Below, piece by piece: positions 1 through 7,567 of a stretch of 24,605 bases of DNA. Below the pieces are notes generated by a model that ran no database searches, was not told where the DNA came from, and was given only the letters and a program-made list of their open reading frames with translations. Source of the stretch: CAYGZL01 sp964354345 (GTDB lineage: Bacteria; Chloroflexota; Anaerolineae; Anaerolineales; UBA4823); NCBI GenBank assembly GCA_964354345.1, contig CAYGZL010000027.1, positions 1 to 24,605 on the forward strand, read 5' to 3'. The first letter of the stretch is position 1. Each line of letters opens with the position of its first letter. The translations under genes and the position numbers were made by a program.

Positions 1-1
1 C

Positions 2-1714
2 GGATTCTACTCTTCATCGAATGCTGCCAACCTGGTCTTCACCCGCAACAAGATCACCCAGACCGGCGCGAATAACATGGTCCTGGAATTGCATAGCGGC
101 TCCAGCGAAGTGAGCTTCAACACCCTGGACTGCGGTGTGTATGGGGCGGATTCCTTTTTCGATATGACGTACAACGGCCTGGATGTCACTGCGCCGCAGA
201 AAGTTCACCACAACACCATTAACTTGGGCACCGGCAGCGCTCCTACCCAAAATTGCACCGGAGTTACTTTCGCCAGCGATTTTGGGAATACAGTTGGGAA
301 TGGCAAGTTCACCAACGTTGAGATCAAGTATAACAATATTACGAATGTCAAGGCATACCGCCGGGGCATCGGGTTATGGAATGGCGATGGCGGCGCTGGA
401 ACGGGCGGCGACATCACCAACGCACAGATCATCGGCAATAAGATCACTGGCATCAGCCCGATTGCTACAGGCAGCAAAGGCATCCAGTTGATCAACTTGA
501 TCACCAATGCGGTTATCAAAAATAACGTCATCACCAGTGTGGATTACGCTTTCCACGGGCGGGTTTACGCGCCAGGTACGGCCTACCCCACTGGGACAAC
601 GATTACCAGCAACGCTTTCACCAATTCCAATATCTTCCAATGGGATGATCCAACCAACACCTTAACTGCTGAGCTCAACTGGTGGGGCTCGGTAACTGGC
701 CCGACCCATGCCACGAACATAGGCGGCACCGGCATACCGGTAAGCAACAACGTTGACTTCACACCCTGGGCGCTGGGTTGGTCGGCCGGTACTTCGGCTT
801 CGACCCATGAGATCGGGGAGACCGCCACGCTGGAGTCGAATATATACGGCAACGGCGTGTATGGCGCACAACTGCGCGTCGACCATGATGACACGGTGCT
901 GGCTTGGGACAGCGGCACCGCCAACAATGTCTCCTCTACGCCACCTTGGGCTTGGGATTTCTTGCCAGAGAATTTCGTGCCTGTTACTGACGGAATTCGT
1001 GTTTCAGGCTCGATGCAGGCTCCAACCCATACAGTCGGCGCGAATCTGGCTGGCGAGAGCATCGCCACGTGGAAGTACACCTGTGCGACGGTGGGTTACA
1101 GCGATCTGTTGTACAACACCGAGGCCGGGTTCGGCACCTACCTCTCGAACATCAATGGCTTTGAAATCCCGATCGTTCTGACCGGCGACTGGGTGGACTG
1201 CCAGGTATCTACAGCGTCTGTCAAGGGTTACATTAAGCTGCAAGGTCGTCTGGGTACCAGCCCCAATCCGCGCGCCTGGCATGACGCAATCGTGACGCTG
1301 GCCTGTGTCAGCAGTGAATGCGCTGGTTATGGGCCTTACTTCATGACCACCAATGACGCTGGATACTACGAGCTACTTAAAACCACTCCTGGCGATGGCA
1401 TCGCGTTGGGCACCTACTCGGCCAGCGTGGCCCGGCGCGCCTACCTGGGCGCCACCAAGGCCAGCGACGTGACCATCATCAGCGGGATGAATGAAATCAA
1501 CACCCTCCTCACCGCGCCAACCCTGTTGGGCGGCGAAGTGACCGGGGACGGTGTGATTGGCCTCGGCGATTTGACCATGATCGGCGGCGTCTTTGGCACT
1601 TCGATCACACCTGATACTGGCGCAGATGTCAACGGCGATGGCTTCATCAACATCTTCGACCTGGTCCTGGCTGGCGGTAACTACGGCCAGATCTCTTCGA
1701 CCTGGTCGCCATAA
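2..1714 (+). CDS. Secreted beta-helix protein with cohesin-like domain and C-terminal dockerin (5' partial)
   Basis: The reading frame is open from the left edge of the window, so the gene starts upstream and the ATG at 77 is internal. About 570 codons are visible. Residues 1-250 show Asn-rich parallel beta-helix rungs (repeated N-x-I-T/N-N-x-I patterns) ending in an NWWG motif typical of secreted Chloroflexota beta-helix proteins. Residues about 264-395 look like a cohesin-type beta-sandwich (VYGAQLRVDHDD). Residues about 405-505 resemble a carboxypeptidase-regulatory-like fold with 'TNDAGYYEL'. Residues about 510-565 form a type I dockerin with two calcium loops: a canonical second loop (DVNGDGFINIFDL) and a degenerate first loop (EVTGDGVIGLGDL). 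No catalytic domain is visible in this part. The role is probably extracellular, polysaccharide-binding or scaffold-like. The dockerin call is strong; the cohesin-like call is by eye. Confidence 0.85.
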   Translation, partial: GFYSSSNAANLVFTRNKITQTGANNMVLELHSGSSEVSFNTLDCGVYGADSFFDMTYNGLDVTAPQKVHHNTINLGTGSAPTQNCTGVTFASDFGNTVGNGKFTNVEIKYNNITNVKAYRRGIGLWNGDGGAGTGGDITNAQIIGNKITGISPIATGSKGIQLINLITNAVIKNNVITSVDYAFHGRVYAPGTAYPTGTTITSNAFTNSNIFQWDDPTNTLTAELNWWGSVTGPTHATNIGGTGIPVSNNVDFTPWALGWSAGTSASTHEIGETATLESNIYGNGVYGAQLRVDHDDTVLAWDSGTANNVSSTPPWAWDFLPENFVPVTDGIRVSGSMQAPTHTVGANLAGESIATWKYTCATVGYSDLLYNTEAGFGTYLSNINGFEIPIVLTGDWVDCQVSTASVKGYIKLQGRLGTSPNPRAWHDAIVTLACVSSECAGYGPYFMTTNDAGYYELLKTTPGDGIALGTYSASVARRAYLGATKASDVTIISGMNEINTLLTAPTLLGGEVTGDGVIGLGDLTMIGGVFGTSITPDTGADVNGDGFINIFDLVLAGGNYGQISSTWSP

Positions 1715-1727
1715 AGACTACTGTTCA

Positions 1728-1761
1728 ACCTGGGAGGTGTTTTCAAAACACCTCCCCAGGT
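1728..1761. other. Hairpin after the dockerin gene
   Basis: An inverted repeat lies 14 bp after the dockerin gene stop. Arms ACCTGGGAGGTGTTTT and AAAACACCTCCCCAGGT pair over 16 bp with one bulged base and almost no loop. There is no T-tract on the + strand, so it is not a textbook intrinsic terminator. It may stop or stabilise the upstream mRNA 3' end. Confidence 0.6.
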
Positions 1762-1777
1762 AGTAAACCAAACAATC

Positions 1778-1814
1778 CCCTGGGCAGCGCTGCAATTTGT
1801 GGTACTGCCCAGGG
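1778..1814. other. Second hairpin in the same intergenic gap
   Basis: CCCTGGGCAG (1778-1787) and CTGCCCAGGG (1805-1814) form a perfect 10-bp stem with a 17-nt loop, 16 bp beyond the first hairpin. It is followed by AAAA rather than a T-run. With the first hairpin it separates the dockerin gene from the cohesin gene at 1881. Confidence 0.6.
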
Positions 1815-1880
1815 AAAACCTGACAAGCCTGACAGGATTATTGGGAAAATTTCTTGGACAAGATCGTTGTTGATTGAGGC

Positions 1881-2681
1881 ATGCGAAAAATATTGCTTTG
1901 CCTGATAGGTTTTTGGCTGATGCTGGTCATTCCCGCGCAGGTGAATGCCCAGGAGGCCGGTGCGCTGGTTCGACCGGATCCGCTTGAGTTCGTGGTTGGG
2001 CTGGGACAGGTTGAAACCTTGGATATCCTGCTGGTCAACGCCAGGGAAGTTTACGGGATGGATGTAAGAGCTCGGTTTGACCCGGACGCGTTAGAAATTG
2101 TGGACGCCGACCCCCGCAAAGATGGCATCCAGATGATTCCGGGCGAGTTTATCAAGCCCGATTTTCTGGTGCGTAACACTGTTGATAACCAGATGGGTAC
2201 TTTGCAATATGTGATTACCCAGGTCAATCCAGCTCTGCCAGTCAATGGAGATGGCGTTGTCCTTTCGATACTTATCCGAGGAAAAATAAAAGGCGAAAGT
2301 GTTTTAAGGATCGATTTTGTCGAAATCGCCAACCGGGAAGGTCGCACATTACCAGTCACGAGTCAGAATGGCACGATCATCGTTGGACCGCCCAAGCCAG
2401 TCACACCAACGCCTACTGCTGGCCCCACGCCCAGTATCCTCCCAACCGCCAGTCTGCTTCTGACGCCGGCGCCCGAGATAGAAAACGAACAGGTGCAAAT
2501 AAAGAGAACTCTATCCGGTCCACCAGCCAGGAGCGTTGAAAAGACTGACAGGCTTGACCAGCGAACTCTGGTGTGGATTGCAGGGGGCGGCTTCGCTGGC
2601 GCTCTGGTATTGTTAATCCTGGCCGGAGTGATCTATTTACGTCGATCATCGAAAAATGCTCTGAAAACTAAAAAATCCTGA
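1881..2681 (+). CDS. Cell-surface anchored single-cohesin protein
   Basis: A 266-residue exported protein. Residues 1-23 are a signal peptide, with likely cleavage after VNA. Residues about 28-168 are a cohesin-type domain (VYGMDVRARFDPDALEIVD). Residues about 169-197 are a Pro/Thr-rich linker. Residues 231-253 are one membrane helix, followed by a basic tail (RRSSKNALKTKKS) that should remain in the cytoplasm. The topology therefore displays a cohesin outside the cell on a short stalk, as anchoring cohesins do. It could bind dockerin proteins such as the one encoded just upstream; this pairing is inferred. An in-frame TGA at 1875-1877 makes ATG 1881 the earliest start. GAGG lies only one base upstream, so the ribosome site is poor. 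No second cohesin or S-layer domain is visible. Confidence 0.85.
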   Translation: MRKILLCLIGFWLMLVIPAQVNAQEAGALVRPDPLEFVVGLGQVETLDILLVNAREVYGMDVRARFDPDALEIVDADPRKDGIQMIPGEFIKPDFLVRNTVDNQMGTLQYVITQVNPALPVNGDGVVLSILIRGKIKGESVLRIDFVEIANREGRTLPVTSQNGTIIVGPPKPVTPTPTAGPTPSILPTASLLLTPAPEIENEQVQIKRTLSGPPARSVEKTDRLDQRTLVWIAGGGFAGALVLLILAGVIYLRRSSKNALKTKKS

Positions 2682-2754
2682 CCTTATGATTGGTTTTACA
2701 AAGGATTGTTGTTATTCGATTGACGGGTAAAGGAATATCTAGTGGAGGTGGAAC

Positions 2755-4161
2755 TTGTTTTGGATTAATAAAATAAGATTAGGTCAGACCAGCAGGCGCC
2801 TCGACAACTGGAGACCCTGGAAATGGGTTGTGAAGATTGTCTTAATCTGCTCTTTTACGATTTTGCTTTCATTACCAGGCCTGGCTGCCGGTACCCAAAA
2901 GTCCTACCAGACAAGCGCTGCCTCGCTGACACTCTCTCCTTCTTCGGGCACAATTACCGGCTGTGGTACATTGAACGTGGAGGTATGGGTCAACGATGTC
3001 AGCGGATTGTACGGCGTCGACCTTCGCATGTCTTTCAATCCGGCTGTCCTGGAAGTTGTCGATTCTGACCCGGGCAAGACGGGTGTGCAGGTGCAAGAAG
3101 GCGGGTTCCTCGCTAATACCTGGGTTTTATCCAACACGGCTGATAATACCTCTGGCACAATTCAATATATTGCCACACAGCTCAACCCGGAGCTTGCCAA
3201 GGGTGGCACTGGTAAGCTGTTGATAATCCAATTCAGAGCCAAATCTGCCAGCTTATCCACACCGTTGAATTTCACTTATGCGGAGTTAGCCGATCGCGAT
3301 GGCATTGCCATTCCGGGCTCTTCCTCGAATGGCGCTTTACAGACCATAGCCCCCACCTCACCGGCGCTTTCTATAACCAGGCTTAACTCCACTGATGTCC
3401 GCCTGAGCTGGAGTCCAATAACAGACATCGCAAATTATCGTTTATATCGCGATACTATCCCATACTTCACTCCGGTCGATCCCGCCTACCAGATCACCAC
3501 GAATCTCGGCTATGATGACCTGGGCGCCTTAGGCGATGTCAATGTTCAGCATTACTACGTGGTTAAATCGGCCTGCGCAAACGGCTTCAAAAGCAACCTG
3601 TCCAACCGGGTTGGAGAATACGATTTCGCACTGCGCTCAGTGGCCAGCTCTAACTATAACGACATCGCCCTGGTATTGACTGTTCCCACGATTAGCGATG
3701 CAGCTTCGCTGGCGACTTACATCGGGTCCAGCGTGCGGTATGTCTCGCGTTATAACCCCGCCACTCAATCCTTCCAGACCTACATCGTCGGCAATCCAGG
3801 CACGAATTTTAGCCTGTCCACAGGACAATTCGCTTTTGTGATCACCGACACCACTGCGCCGGCCTCGTTCGCCCTGGTCGGTGGGGTGCCACTCGAAGGG
3901 AGCGTGTCGTTTACGCTTGTTTCGGGCAGCCCGGCAAAATACAACTATCTTTCTTTGCCATTAGATCAAGGAAGCCTGACCCTTGCATCGCAAGTCGTGA
4001 CTGATATTGGTTCCGGGGTGGTGTATTTGATGCGCTACCGTATCGAAACCCAGTCCTACCAGGCATATATCCCCGGCAATCCTTCCACAGATTTTCCCCT
4101 GGTGGTTGGCGAGCCTTTCGAATTGATCTTAACCACTGGCGCACCGTCCCAATGGCCATAA
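2755..4161 (+). CDS. Secreted cohesin / fibronectin-III protein with duplicated C-terminal module
   Basis: A 468-residue protein that starts at TTG 2755, supported by GGAGGTGG at 2744-2751. A long N-terminal region ends in a hydrophobic signal segment (about residues 24-44). A cohesin-type domain follows at about 57-200 (LYGVDLRMSFNPAVLEVVD), clearly related to the cohesin of the gene before it (both have VVD/IVD, then DP.K.G.Q). Residues about 205-290 form an FN3-like domain (LSWSPITDIANYRLYRD). The rest is a module present twice (about 293-378 and 380-465), each copy with an IGS/GSxVxYxxRY core, then TQS(F/Y)Q(T/A)YI and GNP(G/S)T(N/D)F. There is no C-terminal anchor, so it is probably released or held by partners. 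Ligand and function are unknown. Confidence 0.82.
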   Translation: MFWINKIRLGQTSRRLDNWRPWKWVVKIVLICSFTILLSLPGLAAGTQKSYQTSAASLTLSPSSGTITGCGTLNVEVWVNDVSGLYGVDLRMSFNPAVLEVVDSDPGKTGVQVQEGGFLANTWVLSNTADNTSGTIQYIATQLNPELAKGGTGKLLIIQFRAKSASLSTPLNFTYAELADRDGIAIPGSSSNGALQTIAPTSPALSITRLNSTDVRLSWSPITDIANYRLYRDTIPYFTPVDPAYQITTNLGYDDLGALGDVNVQHYYVVKSACANGFKSNLSNRVGEYDFALRSVASSNYNDIALVLTVPTISDAASLATYIGSSVRYVSRYNPATQSFQTYIVGNPGTNFSLSTGQFAFVITDTTAPASFALVGGVPLEGSVSFTLVSGSPAKYNYLSLPLDQGSLTLASQVVTDIGSGVVYLMRYRIETQSYQAYIPGNPSTDFPLVVGEPFELILTTGAPSQWP

Positions 4162-4212
4162 CAATGTTAACCACATGTGCGTATGGATGGATGATTTCCA
4201 AGGAGTTGGAAA

Positions 4213-5283
4213 ATGAAAATAGGTAAGATGCTAATCCTGGTTTTATTAATATCCCTTCTATACGCTGGGTCCGCGCGCGCAGATGGCGTTTTCAACCCGA
4301 CTGATGATACCTATGTGGATCTCAATGATCCTACGCCCACGAGCCCGCCTGGAAAGAATGGTTACAGATTATTGGTTGATTATTCTTACCAACCCAGTTT
4401 TGTGATTACCCGCCGGGCTTATCTACGCTTCGATATCAGCGCCCTCGACACAGACGCTGATAATAAAAGCCAGCTCATCCTCTATACACTCGGTGCGCCG
4501 TTCAATACGATCGGAAACCTGGCGGTGTGGAGTACGGGCGATGATTGGAATGGAGCTACTGCGGGAATCGGAGATGAAACCACTCTGAACTGGGCGAATG
4601 CCCCTGCGCTGATATCCAAACTCAATACCCAACCTGCAGGTTCATCCGGGTCAGAAGTCACATTTTTAAGCACCGAGTTGGGATCTTATATCACCAGCCA
4701 GCGCAGCGCCAACGGTGGAGACAACCTGGTCTCATTCGTTATCCAGTGGGACAGTTGTTCTAGCTGTGGTTTGTTCGACGACACCTTTTTCGAAGATAGC
4801 GAAAACAGCGGTGGTTCGGGGCACCCACCTGAACTGATTGTGCAGGGTCCAACTGCAGTGACGCTGAGTTCGTTCACTGCAGACCCTGTATTTAAGGATA
4901 TTCGTGTTTCCTGGGAGACAGTCTCGGAAGTGCATCTGGTTGGTTTCAATTTGCTGCGCGCGACCGAACGAAATGGAACGCGCATACTCCTGAATACCAG
5001 CCCGATTCCAGCCAAGGCGACTGGTAAATTAATAGGCAGACAATATTCCTACCTTGACTCGACCGTCCAGCCGGGCGTTACCTATTATTATTGGTTGGAA
5101 CTGATAGAAACCAGTGGGGCTGACACGCCCACCGGTCCAGAGAAGGCAACTGGCCAATATACGATATTTTTATCATTAGTCAAGAAATCGAATCCACTCG
5201 ATATTACAGGATTTCTTGCAAAATCCCCGCATTGGTTCCAACATCTTCTCGACATCGCCGATAATTTTTCGCGACTGCCCTGA
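4213..5283 (+). CDS. Secreted DNRLRE-like (CBM96-type) protein with FN3-like domain
   Basis: A 356-residue protein with AGGAG at 4201-4205, seven bases before ATG 4213. Residues 1-23 are a signal peptide ending SARA. Residues about 24-208 resemble the DNRLRE/CBM96 beta-sandwich found on extracellular proteins: an N-terminal 'DDTYVDLNDP' strand, 'RRAYLRFDIS', then a 'W..GDDWNGAT' stretch. Residues about 212-310 form the FN3-like module common at the C-terminus of Chloroflexota secreted proteins (VTLSSFTA, VSWETVSEVHLVGFNLLR, YYYWLELIE). The last 45 residues follow 'YTIFLSLVKK', where many relatives end, and are unlike the rest of the protein. This tail may be a late extension created by loss of a stop. 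The gene belongs by position and strand to the surface-protein cluster. No enzyme active site is seen. Confidence 0.75.
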   Translation: MKIGKMLILVLLISLLYAGSARADGVFNPTDDTYVDLNDPTPTSPPGKNGYRLLVDYSYQPSFVITRRAYLRFDISALDTDADNKSQLILYTLGAPFNTIGNLAVWSTGDDWNGATAGIGDETTLNWANAPALISKLNTQPAGSSGSEVTFLSTELGSYITSQRSANGGDNLVSFVIQWDSCSSCGLFDDTFFEDSENSGGSGHPPELIVQGPTAVTLSSFTADPVFKDIRVSWETVSEVHLVGFNLLRATERNGTRILLNTSPIPAKATGKLIGRQYSYLDSTVQPGVTYYYWLELIETSGADTPTGPEKATGQYTIFLSLVKKSNPLDITGFLAKSPHWFQHLLDIADNFSRLP

Positions 5284-5359
5284 CGCGTTGGGATGTTTTC
5301 CTGATAACCCGCTCCAAACTTCCTGGGCAGGTTTCCTCTCCTTTTGAGGACTATTCCTC

Positions 5360-6586
5360 TCAGGGATTGTCAGGGGGAGCGCGGATGACAACACCGTTAT
5401 GAATCACCCAGGCAGGTTGTCCCAGCGCCTGGAGATCCTGCAACGGATCGCTGCGCACGATGAGCAGATCGGCGACCTTGCCCGGTTCAAGGGTACCAAT
5501 CTCGCTGGCCTGGTTACAAACGGCTGCCGCGTGAGCAGTGGCTGCGACGATGATCTGCATTGGAGTCATCCCGGCCTGTTGCATCAGATCAATTTCGATT
5601 AGTGGCATTCCAAGCTGGAAGGGCTTATCGTACCCTTCGAAATCAGTGCCGAGGGCGACTTTACCCCCTGCAGAGACAAATGTCTTCAGGTTGGCGATCG
5701 CTGCCTGGTCCAGGTTGTAACCAACATTTTTCCACAGCTCGAGCGTTGGCGTCCAATAGATGCCCTTGGCAATCATCTGTTGTACCAGCTCATTCGGTAG
5801 TCGGTCGGTCACCATGTGAGCGATGTCGTCGACGCCTGCGGCAATCGCCCGGCGCAGGTCTTCGGAGAGCAGGACATGCGCAGCGACGACCGTGTGGTTG
5901 ATGTGGGCGGTTTCAACAATCGCAACCGCCTGCTCATCGGTGAGGGTGGGTATCGATTGATCGAAGGAGCCGCCGGAGTCCAGGGCGATTTTTATCAAAT
6001 CAGCGCCATCATCCACCATCCGTTGTGTGGCCTGGCGCGCTTCTTCTACTGATGTTACTGTAATCGCGCGCCCACCCCAGGGTTGGATGGGATATCCTTC
6101 CGGTACAGTGATGAAGTTGCCGGCAGTGAGCAGGCGGGCATAGGATGGATCCCGGTTTACTGCGTCTCGCAGGGTGTAGTCTGGCGGGACGCTGAAGGCG
6201 TGCAGGTCGCACACGGATGTGACGCCGGCCTGCGCCCAGGCTTGCAAGCGGACACGGTCAAAGGCGCCATGAACATGAGCGTTGATGAAGCCGGGCAGGA
6301 TTGTGGCGCCTTCCAGATCGATGACCTGCGCCTGTTCCGGCTGGGAAACGTCATCGGCCGCCCCGAGCAGGCTGATCCGGCTGCCCTGCAGGATGACTAC
6401 TGCATCTGAGATTGGAGGTCCGCCGCGACCGTCTACCAACCGGCCATGGATGAGTGCGAGCAGGGGAGGTTGGGAGGCGGTGAACTCAGCGGGAGTTGCG
6501 CGAACCTGCGTGGGCGAGGGACGCGTACAGGAGGGTTGCAACAGGAGGAGCAGGAAGAGCAGGGTGGGGAAAAATCGGTGGGACAT
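5360..6586 (-). CDS. Exported metal-dependent amidohydrolase (imidazolonepropionase/prolidase-like)
   Basis: A 408-residue amidohydrolase-superfamily enzyme. An N-terminal hydrophobic segment ends LQPSC, so export, possibly as a lipoprotein with an atypical lipobox, is likely. The metal-site residues of the TIM barrel are in order: HVH in 'GFINAHVHG', Lys in 'ADLIKIALDSGG', His in 'VVAAHVLLSED', His in 'DDIAHMVTDR' and Asp in 'VALGTDFEG'. The C-terminus closes with the composite beta-sandwich ('GTLEPGKVADLLIVRSDPL'). Relatives hydrolyse cyclic amides or dipeptides; the substrate here cannot be told. It converges on the surface-protein cluster with 76 bp between stop codons. The ATG at 6586 has no Shine-Dalgarno sequence and sits just after a promoter-like TATACT, so the mRNA may be nearly leaderless. 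Confidence 0.85.
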   Translation of the reverse strand: MSHRFFPTLLFLLLLLQPSCTRPSPTQVRATPAEFTASQPPLLALIHGRLVDGRGGPPISDAVVILQGSRISLLGAADDVSQPEQAQVIDLEGATILPGFINAHVHGAFDRVRLQAWAQAGVTSVCDLHAFSVPPDYTLRDAVNRDPSYARLLTAGNFITVPEGYPIQPWGGRAITVTSVEEARQATQRMVDDGADLIKIALDSGGSFDQSIPTLTDEQAVAIVETAHINHTVVAAHVLLSEDLRRAIAAGVDDIAHMVTDRLPNELVQQMIAKGIYWTPTLELWKNVGYNLDQAAIANLKTFVSAGGKVALGTDFEGYDKPFQLGMPLIEIDLMQQAGMTPMQIIVAATAHAAAVCNQASEIGTLEPGKVADLLIVRSDPLQDLQALGQPAWVIHNGVVIRAPPDNP

Positions 6587-6594
6587 GGATTTGT

Positions 6595-6623
6595 AGTATA
6601 ATGCTTATTGTTATTATATGCAA
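6595..6623 (-). promoter_or_regulatory. Candidate promoter of the amidohydrolase gene
   Basis: Read on the - strand, TTGCAT (6618-6623), a 17-bp spacer and TATACT (6595-6600) precede the ATG at 6586 by only eight bases. Transcription would start at or within a few bases of the start codon. The -35 element matches consensus at only three of six bases. Confidence 0.4.
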
Positions 6624-6629
6624 TAGCAT
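6601..6629. promoter_or_regulatory. Inverted repeat, possible operator
   Basis: ATGCTTATTG (6601-6610) and CAATAGCAT (6621-6629) form an inverted repeat with one bulged T, separated by the AT-only-but-one spacer TTATTATATG. It overlaps the spacer and -35 of the candidate amidohydrolase promoter and lies about 200 bp upstream of the Fur-family gene. AT-rich inverted repeats are typical of Fur-family operators, but assigning it to this regulator is speculative. Confidence 0.35.
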
Positions 6630-6669
6630 GAATTGGTAAGTGACATACGAATTGTCCTTTACGTTCTGG

Positions 6670-6746
6670 GATTGCTTCGCAAAGTGCGCTACCTATGACA
6701 GCGTTTGAGTTCAATCGGTGAGAGAGATTGCTACGCAAAGTTCGCT
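6670..6746. repeat. Two direct copies of a 21-bp repeat
   Basis: GATTGCTTCGC followed by AAAGTGCGCT (6670-6690) recurs as GATTGCTACGC followed by AAAGTTCGCT (6726-6746), 19 of 21 bases identical and 56 bp apart. The sequence resembles remnants of the dispersed 'GATTGCTTCGC..GCGCTCGCAATGAC'-type intergenic repeats seen in many bacteria (from memory, not searched). No coding function is seen between 6587 and 6829 apart from these signals. Confidence 0.5.
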
Positions 6747-6829
6747 CACAAAGACTGGTCCATGGTATGTTATTTTGAAAAGAAGCACGCTGACGATGTG
6801 GAGCTACTCGTAGAGATAGGATAGATCGA

Positions 6830-7252
6830 ATGGATAACCTGTTACTAACACAACTACACGCCCAGGGCTACCGGCTGACGCCGCAACGCTACTTGATCCT
6901 GGATATATTACGCCAGGCGGAGCGCCATCTCTCGCCGGGCGAGGTGTACCAACAGGCGCGGCAAAGCATGCCGGGGTTGACTGAGCCGACGGTTTATCGG
7001 ACGCTGAGTTTCTTGAGCGGACAGGGCCTGGCGTTGGCGGCGCATATAGGCGGTGGTCAGTTGGTTTATGAATACGCTGCGCATAATCACCACCATTTGA
7101 TCTGCCGGGGTTGCAGCCAGGAGCATGAGATTGAGCACGCCGTGCTGGAACCGCTTTATGCTCAGTTCCAGGAGAGCACGGGGTATTGCATTGATAGCAT
7201 GCATGTGACGTTTTTTGGCTTGTGCCCAGAATGCCAGGAGACGCGGAGGTAG
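6830..7252 (+). CDS. Fur-family metal-responsive transcriptional regulator
   Basis: A 140-residue protein with the Fur layout. Residues 1-80 are a winged helix (RLTPQRYLILDIL and the recognition segment EPTVYRTLSFL), and residues 81-140 are the dimer and metal domain. Histidines in HNHHH (85-89) match the regulatory metal cluster. Cys92/Cys95 and Cys132/Cys135 form the structural zinc site. AGGA at 6818-6821 lies eight bases before ATG 6830. The next gene is a cobalt/nickel transporter, so nickel, cobalt or zinc sensing (Nur/Zur-like) is more likely than iron, though sequence alone does not settle it. The last codons (GAG ACG CGG AGG TAG) already belong to the purine-rich repeat that follows, so the repeat seems to have invaded or rebuilt the gene's 3' end. 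Confidence 0.92.
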   Translation: MDNLLLTQLHAQGYRLTPQRYLILDILRQAERHLSPGEVYQQARQSMPGLTEPTVYRTLSFLSGQGLALAAHIGGGQLVYEYAAHNHHHLICRGCSQEHEIEHAVLEPLYAQFQESTGYCIDSMHVTFFGLCPECQETRR

Positions 7253-7500
7253 ATGGTTGGACGCGGAGGACGCGGAGAACGCGGAGGCGGAATTATGGAC
7301 GTGGAGGACGCGGAGGACACGGAGGCGGAAGTATGGACGCGGAGAACGCGGAGGCGGAATTATGGACGCGGAGGACGCGGAGAACGCGGAGGCGGAATGG
7401 TGGAGGCAGAGGACACTGAGGACGTGGAGGGAGAATGTGGGAGGCGGAGGAGGCGGAGGACGCGGAGGGAGAATGTTGGAGGCGGAGGAGGCGGAAGTTG
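7241..7500 (+). repeat. Purine-rich degenerate tandem repeat between regulator and cbiM
   Basis: About 260 bp are built from a nine-base word, (G/A)ACGCGGAG, in blocks closed by GCGGAATTATGG or close variants. There are four well-preserved blocks from 7260 to 7400 and degenerate copies after that. The + strand is almost all purine, and CG dinucleotides supply most of the C. Runs such as GGAGGCGGAGGAGGCGGAGG around 7441-7460 could form two-layer G-quadruplexes. The repeat begins inside the 3' end of the Fur-family gene and runs to within about 70 bp of the cbiM start. The gap from 7253 to 7567 holds nothing else recognisable, and no cobalamin riboswitch was seen. Confidence 0.85.
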
Positions 7501-7567
7501 CTGTTGACGTTTGGCGAATGATGGCTTACTGCTGATCGCAGATCGCTTGATTGATTTGGAGGGTGCT

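Noticed and set aside
7215..7535. Frames coding for DAEDAENAEAE-like and RTRRTRRR-like peptides
   Set aside because: All three frames through the purine-rich repeat are open because the repeat lacks stops. They have no ribosome site and no recognisable protein.
7253..7567. Cobalamin or NiCo riboswitch before cbiM
   Set aside because: The gap is almost entirely the purine-rich repeat. No B12-box or NiCo-type helices were found by eye.
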